A DNA stretch of 64,000 nt from AP-15 sp963797115. GTDB lineage: Bacteria; Pseudomonadota; Alphaproteobacteria; ATCC43930; CGMCC-115725. Position 1 is the stretch's first letter, and each line of letters begins with the position of its first letter. A program made the translations under genes and the position numbers. The notes under the pieces are model-generated. The model did no database searches and had not been told where the DNA came from. It saw nothing but the letters and a program-made list of their open reading frames with translations. Shown one piece after another: positions 24,944 to 32,901 of this stretch. Where the stretch lies: assembly GCA_963797115.1 (NCBI GenBank), contig CAWCOH010000001.1, positions 2,852,001-2,916,000 on the forward strand, given 5' to 3'.

Positions 24944-26158
24944 ATGACGGAAAATGCTGTGCCCCTCAATTGCCTGGCCGGTGTACGGGTGCTCGATCTG
25001 ACCCAGTTCGAGGCGGGTCCTTCCTGCACCGAGGCGCTGGCATGGCTCGGCGCCGAAGTCGTCAAAGTCGAGAACCCGAATGGCGGCGAGCCCGGGCGGA
25101 CGTCCTTTGCCGGCGCTTCCGGCAGCCCGGACTCGTTCTATTTCTTTGAGTTCAACGCCAACAAGAAATCGGTCACCGTCAACCTCAAATCCGAACGCGG
25201 GCTGGCTCTCGTCAAGGAGATGGCCAAGAAAGCCGATGTCATGATCGAGAATATGGCTCCCGGAACGATCGAGCGGATCGGGCTCGGCTACGAAGCGATC
25301 CGCGCGCTGAACCCCAGCATCATCTACGCCCAGGTCAAAGGTTTCGGCGAGGGCAGCCCTTACGAGAAAAACCTCGCCTTCGACATGATCGCCCAGGCTT
25401 CGGGCGGCACGATGAGCATTACCGGCGAGCCGGATGGACCGCCGATCAGACCCGGCGTTTCGCTCGGCGACACCGGCACCGGCATGGTGATGGCGATCAG
25501 CATTCTCGGAGCGCTCTACGAGCGCCGCGCCACCGGCCAGGGCCGGCGGCTCCAGGTGGCGATGCAGGATGCGATGCTGCACTACATCCGCTTCGCGTTT
25601 CAGACGCAGGCGATTCTCGGCAGGGCCGCCCCCCGCAACAGCAACCGGAGCAACACGGCGCCGTCGGGAATTTTCCCTTGCGCGCCGGGCGGCCCCAATG
25701 ACTGGATCTATGTCTTTTCCCGCCAGAAGGACCATTGGCACCGGCTGCTCAAACTCCTCGGCCGCGAGGAGCTGATCGGCGACCCGCGCTACGAGACCGC
25801 GCAAGCCCGTGGCGAGCGCGTGGAAGAAGTCAACGCGATGATCGCCGATTGGACCAAGCGGCGCGACAAGCACGAGGCGATGCGTCTGATCGGCGCCGCC
25901 GGGGTCCCAGCGGGTGCCGTGCTCGACACGATGGAGCTGATGAACGAACCGAGCTTTACCGAACGCGGGATTCTGCAGGTCGCGCAACATCCCACCGGCC
26001 CGTTCAAAATGCCGTCCTGGCCTGTTCGTTTCGACGGAAAGCCGCCGAAACTCGAGCCCGCCCCATTGCTCGGACAGCATTCCGCCGAGGTCCTCGGCGA
26101 CTGGCTTGGGGTGAGCTCCGCGGATGTCGAGGCGTTGCGCAAGGAAGGGGTGATCTGA
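24944..26158 (+). CDS. Family III CoA-transferase (formyl-CoA:oxalate type)
   Basis: A 404-residue family III (CaiB/BaiF) CoA-transferase. The N-terminal GVRVLDLTQFEAGPSCTEAL and VVKVENPNGGEPGR are typical, and the catalytic aspartate lies in LAFDMIAQASGG (about residue 157), preceded by GFGEGSPY. The start TGTPS-type context is strongest for formyl-CoA:oxalate CoA-transferase (Frc) and relatives. The downstream ThDP enzyme of the oxalyl-CoA decarboxylase/2-hydroxyacyl-CoA lyase kind supports a paired role in making and cleaving a 2-hydroxyacyl- or oxalyl-CoA. Other acids are possible substrates. The start at 24944 follows the family N-terminus. Confidence 0.85.
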   Translation: MTENAVPLNCLAGVRVLDLTQFEAGPSCTEALAWLGAEVVKVENPNGGEPGRTSFAGASGSPDSFYFFEFNANKKSVTVNLKSERGLALVKEMAKKADVMIENMAPGTIERIGLGYEAIRALNPSIIYAQVKGFGEGSPYEKNLAFDMIAQASGGTMSITGEPDGPPIRPGVSLGDTGTGMVMAISILGALYERRATGQGRRLQVAMQDAMLHYIRFAFQTQAILGRAAPRNSNRSNTAPSGIFPCAPGGPNDWIYVFSRQKDHWHRLLKLLGREELIGDPRYETAQARGERVEEVNAMIADWTKRRDKHEAMRLIGAAGVPAGAVLDTMELMNEPSFTERGILQVAQHPTGPFKMPSWPVRFDGKPPKLEPAPLLGQHSAEVLGDWLGVSSADVEALRKEGVI

Positions 26159-26168
26159 CCTGACCGTC

Positions 26169-26240
26169 ACCCTCGCGAAAGCGAGGGTCCAGGGCAACTG
26201 GCAGCATTTTGCCGCCCTGGGTTCCCACTTTCGCGGGAAC
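26169..26240. repeat. Dispersed intergenic palindrome between CoA-transferase and ThDP enzyme
   Basis: Two hairpins in a 110-base spacer: ACCCTCGC GAAA GCGAGGGT (26169-26188, perfect 8-base stem with GAAA loop) and GTTCCC...GGGAAC (26221-26240). Between them AGGGC...GCCCT can also pair. The ribosome site AGAGAGGAGA of the next gene follows at once, so read-through rather than full termination is likely. Confidence 0.7.
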
Positions 26241-26269
26241 GACGAGTGATAGAGAGAGGAGATACTCAG

Positions 26270-27916
26270 ATGGCGGAACTGACCGGTAACGAGATCCTTG
26301 CCCGGTGTCTGAAGGCGCAGGGTGTCAAGGACATCTTCTTCATCATGGGTGGGCCGATGCTCGATGCCGAGCTGTGCTCGATCAAGGAAGGCATTCGCCT
26401 GATCGACACGCGGCACGAGCAGGGCGCCGCCTACATGGCACAGGCCTATTCGCGGGTAACCCAAGGGCCGGGCGTGTGCATGGCGGCGAGCGGCCCGGCA
26501 ACCCTGAATTTCGGCACCGGCCTCGCCAATGCGCTGATCGACGGCTGCCCGGTCGTGGCCCTCGGCGGATCGAGCCCGATCAGCCAGTTTGGCCGCCAGG
26601 TGTTCCAGGAGATCGACCAGGTCAAGGCGCTCGACGGCTGCGTCAAGTACTCGGACCGCGTCCACAGCCTGAAGCGCATGCCGCAGCAGGTGAACTTCGC
26701 CTTCCAGAAGGCGCTGAACGGCAAGCCCGGGCCGGTCTATCTCGATTTCCCCGGCGACGTCCTCTACACCACGGTCGAAGAGGGCGACGTCGACTGGAGC
26801 TATATGGGCCGGCCGATCATCAAGGCGCGCCCCTATGCCGAGCCGAAGGCATTGAATGCGCTCGTCGACGCGATCGGGCAGGCGCGCCAGCCGGTCATCG
26901 TCTCGGGCAGCGGTGTGCTGTGGTCGCAGGCCTGGAACGAGATGAAGGCGTTCGTCGAGAAGGCCGGTATCCCGTTCTACACGACCCCGCAGGGGCGCGG
27001 CGTCATCCCCGACGACCACCCCTTTTCCTATCTGACGATGCGCAACGACGCATTTCGCCAAGCCGACCTGATCATCATCCTCGGAACGCGCACGAACTAC
27101 GTGATCGGCCACGCCGCGCCGCCGCGCTTCAGCGCCGAGGCGAAGGTCGCGCGCATCGACATCGACCCCGAGGAGATGGGCAACTCGGCGCGCAACATCG
27201 ACTTGCCCATCGTCGGCGACTGCAAGTCGGTCCTGCAGCAATTGTGCGAGGCGGTCGATGCGCGCACCACCGACCGCTTCCAGCCGTGGCGGCAGAAGCT
27301 CGCCGACGGCGAGGCGGCAAAGCGCACGCGCGCCGGCGGCAACTATCCCACGGACGGCGACATCCATCCGCTGCGGCTCTGCGAGGAGATCAAGAACTTC
27401 ATGCAGCGCGAGGCGATCCTGTCGGTCGACGGGCAGGAGATCCTGAATTTCGGCCGTCAGTCGATCCCGACCTTCGTCCCCGGCCACCGGCTCAATTCCG
27501 GGCCGTTCGGGACAATGGGGGTCGGGCTGCCGTTTGCGGTCGGCGCCAAGGCCGCCAAGCCTGAGGCACAAGTCATTTGCCTCCATGGCGACGGCTCCTT
27601 CGGGCAAAACGCGATGGAGCTCGACACTGCCGTGCGGCACAAATTGCCACTCTTGTGCGTGATCAGCCTCAACGGCGGGTGGACCGCCGACCCGGAGCGC
27701 AACAAGCCCGGCCGCGATCTCGGCTACACCCGCTACGACAAGATGGCCGAGGCCTTGGGCTGCTACGCCGAATATGTCGAGGAGCCCGAGGAGATCCGCC
27801 CGGCCCTGCTGCGGGCCTGGAAGAAGGTCGAGGAGGGCATGGTCGGTTTTGTCAACGTCAAGACCGACTACCGCGCCCGCGCCACGACCGTGCGCTTCTC
27901 CAGCCGCGAAACCTGA
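26270..27916 (+). CDS. ThDP-dependent enzyme, oxalyl-CoA decarboxylase / 2-hydroxyacyl-CoA lyase-like
   Basis: A 548-residue thiamine diphosphate enzyme with three domains in the usual order. The pyrimidine-binding domain carries the essential glutamate in DTRHEQGAAYMA (about residue 49). The central domain includes PVIVSGSGV and IILGTRTNY. The pyrophosphate domain carries the metal motif GDGSFGQNAMELDTA ending in LNGG, where the family usually reads NN. FIMGGPMLDAE is the start of the first domain. The preceding CoA-transferase suggests oxalyl-CoA or 2-hydroxyacyl-CoA as substrate; acetolactate synthase is less likely from context. The start at 26270 (MAELTGN) lies just after an AGAGAGGAG site. 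A 96-base piece of a close homologue occurs at 34835-34930. Confidence 0.82.
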   Translation: MAELTGNEILARCLKAQGVKDIFFIMGGPMLDAELCSIKEGIRLIDTRHEQGAAYMAQAYSRVTQGPGVCMAASGPATLNFGTGLANALIDGCPVVALGGSSPISQFGRQVFQEIDQVKALDGCVKYSDRVHSLKRMPQQVNFAFQKALNGKPGPVYLDFPGDVLYTTVEEGDVDWSYMGRPIIKARPYAEPKALNALVDAIGQARQPVIVSGSGVLWSQAWNEMKAFVEKAGIPFYTTPQGRGVIPDDHPFSYLTMRNDAFRQADLIIILGTRTNYVIGHAAPPRFSAEAKVARIDIDPEEMGNSARNIDLPIVGDCKSVLQQLCEAVDARTTDRFQPWRQKLADGEAAKRTRAGGNYPTDGDIHPLRLCEEIKNFMQREAILSVDGQEILNFGRQSIPTFVPGHRLNSGPFGTMGVGLPFAVGAKAAKPEAQVICLHGDGSFGQNAMELDTAVRHKLPLLCVISLNGGWTADPERNKPGRDLGYTRYDKMAEALGCYAEYVEEPEEIRPALLRAWKKVEEGMVGFVNVKTDYRARATTVRFSSRET

Positions 27917-28006
27917 CCCCCACCCTTCCCCCCACTTGCCGGGGAGGGGAGAGGCATCACGGAAGGGGTGCCTGCGGGCGCCCCTTTTCGTGTCAGCAGC
28001 ACGTTT

Positions 28007-28049
28007 TCGCTGTTCTTGCTGTTATTTACAGGAAATTATCAGCGGGCAG
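28007..28049 (+). repeat. Dispersed element, copy 1 (GCTGTT...CAGGAAATTA...AGCGGGC)
   Basis: In the gene-free 27917-28292, the segment CGCTGTTCTTGCTGTT-ATTT-ACAGGAAATTATCAGCGGGC matches the reverse complement of 35700-35747 closely. Downstream, 28140-28260 is markedly AT-rich (TTGTCA at about 28187 with TATAAA and TATATA behind it) and is the best place for a promoter of the cyclase gene, although the spacing is not canonical. Before the element, 27917-27965 holds an imperfect GC-rich palindrome that could end the ThDP gene. Confidence 0.55.
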
Positions 28050-28292
28050 CCCTGCTCAGCCACAGAAATCCTTTCGTTTCGACGGCCGTCAAGAAGAAAT
28101 ACAGCGAAATAACAGCGAGCCGCGCTCCGCACTGTATCTCCAGTGCCGAAATAGACATTTGCCAACGATAATACATCATACGTAATTTGTCAATCTATAA
28201 ATCGTTATATACGCAACGAACGCAAGTTCCAGTTCGTTTAATGCGCGCCTGCCGCTGGTTGGTGTAAACTTATCTTCCAACAGGGAGGAGCC

Positions 28293-30101
28293 ATGGAGGC
28301 CGCAGGGCCAGTTCGCGTCGAACGTCGGCTCGCAGCGATCCTCGCGGCCGATGTGGCGGGATATTCGCGCCTGATCGGAGCCGACGAGGAGGGCACGCTC
28401 AGCCGGCTGAAGGCGCTCCGCGCCGAGGTGATCGACCCTAGAATTGCCGAACATCACGGCCGCATCGTCAAGACGACGGGCGACGGGTTGCTGGTCGAGT
28501 TCGCCAGCGTCGTCGACGCTCTGAGATGCGCGGCCGACATCCAGGCGGCAATGGCCGAAAGCAATGCCTCCCTGCCAGCAAACAAGCGCATCGATTTGCG
28601 CGTCGGCATCAATATGGGCGATATCGTCGTCGAGGACGGCGATATCTTTGGCGACGGCGTCAACATCGCCGCACGCCTCGAAGCGCTGGCCGAGCCCGGC
28701 AGGATCTGCGTCAGCCGGGTCGTGCGCGACCAGGTGCGCGACAAGCTCGATTTCGGATTCGAGGATCTGGGCGATCAGCAGCTCAAGAACATCGTGCGGC
28801 CAATACGGGTCTACGCATTACGCCCCGAGGCCGTCGCCGATTTGCGGGCATCGAGCGCGCCGCCCGTCACGCCCATCTTGCAGTCTGTCGTGGCACCTCG
28901 TCTGTCGATCGTCGTGCTGCCGTTTGCCAATCTCAGCAACGATCCTGAACAGCAATATTTTGCGGACGGGATCACCGAGGATCTGACGACCGATCTGTCG
29001 CGGATCGCGGATATGCTGGTGATCTCGCGCAATACCGCATTCACCTATCAAGGCAAGCGGGTCGACACGAAACAGATCGGCCGCGACCTCGCCATACGAT
29101 ATGTGCTGGAAGGGAGCGTCCGCCGGTCGGGCAACCAGGTTCGTGTCAACGCCCAGCTGATCGAGGCGGAAAGCGATACGCATTTGTGGGCGGAGCGGTT
29201 CGACGGCGACGTGACGGATCTGTTCGCGCTGCAAGATGAAGTCGTGAGCCGTATCGCGATCGCCCTGAACCTCGAACTGCCTAGGGCGGAGGCGGTCAGA
29301 CCAACCCACGATCCCGACGCGTTGGACTTGATTCTCCGCGGACGCTTCGCAGCGAGCAAGTTGCCTTCGCGTGAACAAAATGCGGAGGCATTGAGCCTGT
29401 TCGAGCACGCATTGGCGCTCGACCCCGATTCACTCGAGGCGAAGAGCCAACTCGCGAGGTCGTTCGGGAGTCGGGCATTGATGGCATGGCGCGGCTCGAC
29501 CGCGGCCGACCTCCAACGCGCGGAAGACCTGATCGCGGAAGTCTTAGCGGCTTCCCCGCTCGACCCGATTGCGCATTACGCCAAAGGCCTGGTACTTCGC
29601 GTGCAGGGCCGACCCGAGGAAGCCATTGTCGAATTTGAAACTGCGCTCGCGTTCGATCGCAACTTTCCCGGCGTATTACATCAGCTGGGGTGGTGCAAGA
29701 TGATGACCGGGTCGATCCATGAGACGATCCCGCTCGCAGAACGGCAAATCCGGCTCAGTCCCCGCGATCCCCAACTAGCACGTTGGTATGAGCGGATCGG
29801 TTGGGTGCACTTGCTGCAATCGCGCCTCGAGCAAGCGATCCTCTGGCTTGACAAAGCGCGCAGTTCCAATCCGAGATTCCCGGACACTTACGCGTATCTT
29901 GCCTCCGTTTACGCCCTCAAAGGCGAGACCGAACGCGCCTCAGGCCAACTCGCGGAAGCCCGGAGGTTGGCCAGCGACGATCGCTATTCGAGCATCGCTC
30001 GCCTGAAGGACTCGCAATATTTCGGAGTCCCGAAGATCCGCGCCTTGTTCGAAGCCACTTATTTCGCCGGCCTGCGCAAGGCCGGAATGCCCGAGGAATG
30101 A
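28293..30101 (+). CDS. Class III adenylate/guanylate cyclase with TPR tail
   Basis: A 602-residue signalling protein. Residues 10-175 form a class III cyclase domain with metal aspartates Asp20 (LAADVAGYSR) and Asp64 (KTTGDGLLVEF), Lys60 in the purine-recognition position, and Asn124/Arg128 in VNIAARLEAL, so catalysis looks possible and ATP is the likelier substrate. Residues 200-340 are the FlgO-like segment common in these proteins (LSIVVLPFANLS, YFADGITEDLTTDLS, YVLEGSVRRSG). Residues 350-585 contain several TPR-like helical repeats for protein contacts. No membrane helix is seen. A GGAGG site precedes the ATG. A broken paralogue with a winged-helix head lies at 32902-34793. Confidence 0.9.
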   Translation: MEAAGPVRVERRLAAILAADVAGYSRLIGADEEGTLSRLKALRAEVIDPRIAEHHGRIVKTTGDGLLVEFASVVDALRCAADIQAAMAESNASLPANKRIDLRVGINMGDIVVEDGDIFGDGVNIAARLEALAEPGRICVSRVVRDQVRDKLDFGFEDLGDQQLKNIVRPIRVYALRPEAVADLRASSAPPVTPILQSVVAPRLSIVVLPFANLSNDPEQQYFADGITEDLTTDLSRIADMLVISRNTAFTYQGKRVDTKQIGRDLAIRYVLEGSVRRSGNQVRVNAQLIEAESDTHLWAERFDGDVTDLFALQDEVVSRIAIALNLELPRAEAVRPTHDPDALDLILRGRFAASKLPSREQNAEALSLFEHALALDPDSLEAKSQLARSFGSRALMAWRGSTAADLQRAEDLIAEVLAASPLDPIAHYAKGLVLRVQGRPEEAIVEFETALAFDRNFPGVLHQLGWCKMMTGSIHETIPLAERQIRLSPRDPQLARWYERIGWVHLLQSRLEQAILWLDKARSSNPRFPDTYAYLASVYALKGETERASGQLAEARRLASDDRYSSIARLKDSQYFGVPKIRALFEATYFAGLRKAGMPEE

Positions 30102-30283
30102 GAGGCGGACAGGATCGAAGCTCAGCCGCCTGCCATTTGCGGATCGGGTAGATCTCGGTCTGGGGCTTGAACAGTCGAGCCGATGCTACGGAAGCCGCTT
30201 GAGCAATTGACCCAGCTCGATCGGCTGAGAGTGTCGATTTTTGGCTGCGAAAATTCCGGCGCACCACACATTGGTCGCGCGGT

Positions 30284-30696
30284 TCAGCCGCTACTGTCAC
30301 GCAGTCTCAGATAGTCGGCTGGTCTCAGGATACGGATGCCTCGCCACGGGTCAAGGACCAGCAAGTCATCGTCACTCGACACTATGATCGACGCGCCGGC
30401 CGCCAGCGCCAATTCGATTTGTTGTCCTTCGCATCGCGGCAATCGGTGATCCGCTCGGAGGGCTCGACCATCAGAGCGGCGGCGCCGAGAATGTCGAGCA
30501 CCCGGTCCTGGCTGATATCGGAGATGTATTTGCGGAACTTCGGGCGCTGCAGCACTTCGCGGATTTCGGCCTCGACGGCCGGGGAAAGGCAAACGGTGGC
30601 TTTTGATCGCGCCAGGAGCAACGCCCGCTCGGGGAGCGAATTTTCTTTGATCGCAGCACCGACAATCGAGCTCGCGTCAAAGACGACGTTCGGCAT
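30284..30696 (-). pseudogene. PIN-domain toxin, frameshifted
   Basis: A VapC-like PIN ribonuclease. Acidic residues of the active site are visible: Asp in NVVFDASSIV, Glu in SPAVEAEIREVL, and Asp in TDCRDAKDN. Near 30423 one base seems missing from an AACAAATC run; beyond it the other frame gives the expected ending (IELALAAGASIIVSSDDDLL, WRGIRIL) and a stop at 30284. In the original frame the protein would end early without the last acidic strand. It overlaps the antitoxin gene by 20 bases, the usual toxin-antitoxin layout. The system is probably inactive unless the shift is a sequence error. Confidence 0.72.
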
Positions 30697-30919
30697 TATA
30701 GGCGGCGAGTTCCGCTTCGATCTCTTCGTCGGTGAGCCCGTCGGCCTGCGCTGCGCTCTTGATCGAGGCAAAAACCGAAGCCAGGGGATCATCGCCCGGG
30801 GATTGGGGGCGCAGCATATTGCTGACGAGTTTTCCGACACGCTCGCGCCGCGCCAAATCCCCCAGCGCTTCAGCCGCCTCTGGGGTGACCGGGATTTCAA
30901 CCATCACGGCATCGGCCAT
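30677..30919 (-). CDS. Antitoxin-like partner of the PIN toxin
   Basis: An 80-residue acidic protein starting MADAVMVEIPVTPEAAE, with a short helical DNA-binding-like start and an acidic helical end (LTDEEIEAELAAYNAERR), as in VapB-type or similar antitoxins. It precedes and overlaps the PIN gene. A start five codons upstream (30934) is possible. The antitoxin remains intact although the toxin frame is broken. Confidence 0.65.
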   Translation of the reverse strand: MADAVMVEIPVTPEAAEALGDLARRERVGKLVSNMLRPQSPGDDPLASVFASIKSAAQADGLTDEEIEAELAAYNAERRL

Positions 30920-31072
30920 CTCGCGCCTCATCATTGCCTCTGCGGGATATATATAATCCGAGCAGGCGGATGAGCCATCGCCGCGAACGGTCCCAGGTCC
31001 AGGATCTTCCCCCAGGACCTGTCCTCGGCGAAGGTGTGGACCTCCGGCTTTGGGGCGGCGCGTGTCAGGTGG

Positions 31073-32734
31073 TCAGCGCTTGTCGTCGCGACGATCGTCG
31101 TCGACCGGGACGATCGGGTAATTGTCGCCGTCGTCGAGATATCTCGGCGCGGGCGGCTGGTTGTCGACCGGTTCGCCGTCGTCGACGCAATCGAAGCTGC
31201 TGGCCTTTGTCGTATCGCCGACCCCGCTGTATCTCGGTAACTCCGGATAGGGGCAGAGCGGGCGGGTGAAGGTGGTCACCCCATTGACCATCTTGGATGC
31301 GATGATCTGTTCGGGGGCGACATCCTGCTCAACCCATTGCACGAGTGAGCTGACGAAATCGGCGAAGTCGGGCCCGGCGCCGCCACCGCAGTGCCCAACG
31401 CCGGGGGAGAGGAATAACCGGGCGAATTCCTGGGTGCGATGCAGACCTATCTTTCGCTCCCCCTTGCCATGCCCCTTGCCGGGTGTCTGGCCGGCGATCA
31501 ACCGCTCATAGTACGCGATGGTGTTTAGCGGCAGGACTGTTGGATCGGCGAGCCCGTGCCAAAGGATGAGCTTGCCGCCGTGCGATTGAAATTGTCCGAG
31601 ATCCGCGGTGTTAGCGTTGTGCCTCGCAGCCATCGCGTCGTCGATCGTATCCATGTCCTGGTCGAAATCGAACGTCAGCGGGTCGAAGTCATTGCCGAAG
31701 GTCCACGACGCCGTGCGGCGTGCGAGCTGCGCCATTGCCGCGGGGTAGCCATCATTGCTCTCGCTTCCTCGCGTTCGTCCCGCATAGATGCGCTCACCGG
31801 TGCGCGGGTTGGTCGGACCTTCGTAGAACTTCCGCACGGCGGCGGCTTGCGTCGCCGTCAGGCAGGTGGCCGCATCGGCCGCGCTGCCCGTACACCGCAA
31901 CGCAGCCGGATCCCAACGGCAGTCCCGCGGGTCCGTGAGAAAATTGTCCGAGCTCAAACCGCCATCTTTGCCGGCGCACTGCTTGACGACCGCGGCGGTA
32001 ATCGCCTTCGCCTGCGCTGCGGTGATAGTCGCCGGAGCTTGGAATGCCTGATAGTTCCAGATATTGGCCGCGCCAGCGTGCGTGCGATTGATCTCGGGCG
32101 CCCCGGCGATGATGCCGTCGTAATCGCCGGGAAATTGCAGCGCTTCGTGAATGGCTTGCCCGCCGCCTGTCGAGCATCCCCAGAAATACGAGTAATTCGG
32201 ACGCTCCCTGTAGAAGGCTTTGATGATCTGCTTGGCGCGCACCGTCATCAGATTGGTCGATCGCGCAGCGAAGTCGATCTGCTTTTCCGGATGGCCGGTC
32301 AGCACGCCGCCGCCAAGTGGATCGGTCCTCGCCGGCGACGTGCCCATGTCGGTGTTGGCCACCGCATAGTTGAGAGTGAGGAAAAAGCTCAAGGCGCCAT
32401 ATTGGATAATTCCACCAATGCTGCCGTTGCCGGTCCCGAAGAACCTGCCGTTCCAGCCGGAGTAGGGCATCCAGACCTCGACCTTGATATTCGAGTCCGA
32501 GGTCGGCGTCAGCGTCGCGGCGACGCGGCAGAAGGCGGGCAGGTTGGTGAAGACCGCACCGTTCGGTGCCGTGTAGGTGCCGGCCGGGATCGACTGCGCC
32601 GCGGTGATCGTCGTGTCCGGCAGCACCAAGCTAGCCAGACCCGCGCAGGTCGCGGCCGCAGCCGGTGTAACCCCGATGCCAACAGTAAATGCGACCAGCG
32701 CCGCGAAACCGACGGATGTAAATGAGCTCCTCAT
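31073..32734 (-). CDS. Tannase/feruloyl esterase family exported hydrolase
   Basis: A 553-residue secreted esterase. Residues 1-30 are a Sec signal peptide ending ...TPAAAA. The catalytic serine lies in GCSTGGGQ, and the acid/base pair near WHGLADPT and GVGHCGGG. The two cysteines adjoining the serine and histidine form the disulfide typical of this family. It is expected to release gallate or hydroxycinnamate from plant esters outside the cytoplasm. The C-terminus is an unusual acidic, disordered tail (YLDDGDNYPIVPVDDDRRDD). The start at 32734, after a GGAGG-type site, is preferred to 32887, which would precede the signal peptide by 51 residues. Confidence 0.88.
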   Translation of the reverse strand: MRSSFTSVGFAALVAFTVGIGVTPAAAATCAGLASLVLPDTTITAAQSIPAGTYTAPNGAVFTNLPAFCRVAATLTPTSDSNIKVEVWMPYSGWNGRFFGTGNGSIGGIIQYGALSFFLTLNYAVANTDMGTSPARTDPLGGGVLTGHPEKQIDFAARSTNLMTVRAKQIIKAFYRERPNYSYFWGCSTGGGQAIHEALQFPGDYDGIIAGAPEINRTHAGAANIWNYQAFQAPATITAAQAKAITAAVVKQCAGKDGGLSSDNFLTDPRDCRWDPAALRCTGSAADAATCLTATQAAAVRKFYEGPTNPRTGERIYAGRTRGSESNDGYPAAMAQLARRTASWTFGNDFDPLTFDFDQDMDTIDDAMAARHNANTADLGQFQSHGGKLILWHGLADPTVLPLNTIAYYERLIAGQTPGKGHGKGERKIGLHRTQEFARLFLSPGVGHCGGGAGPDFADFVSSLVQWVEQDVAPEQIIASKMVNGVTTFTRPLCPYPELPRYSGVGDTTKASSFDCVDDGEPVDNQPPAPRYLDDGDNYPIVPVDDDRRDDKR

Positions 32735-32901
32735 TTCCAGGTCCTCCCTGCGATGACCGCATTCGTCCTTTTGTGTTGCTTGTCGGCGCCCGGCGTCTCC
32801 AAAGCGCCGATAAAAAGTTCCAAAAATTTGCAAAACCGATTGGGTAAAGCTAATTTCGGCCATCGGCCGCGATAGGAACTCCGGCACGGAATCGGGGTAT
32901 T

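Noticed and set aside
24926..27640. A 904-codon minus-strand open frame
   Set aside because: It is antisense to the CoA-transferase and ThDP genes, both of which carry clear family motifs. Its translation is Arg/Asp/His-rich without any domain, as expected of a codon-bias shadow in GC-rich DNA.
28187..28215. Sigma-70 promoter (TTGTCA with TATAAA/TATATA) before the cyclase gene
   Set aside because: The boxes are suggestive, but spacing of about 13 or 15 bases is off the normal 16-18, so it is mentioned only as a likely promoter region.
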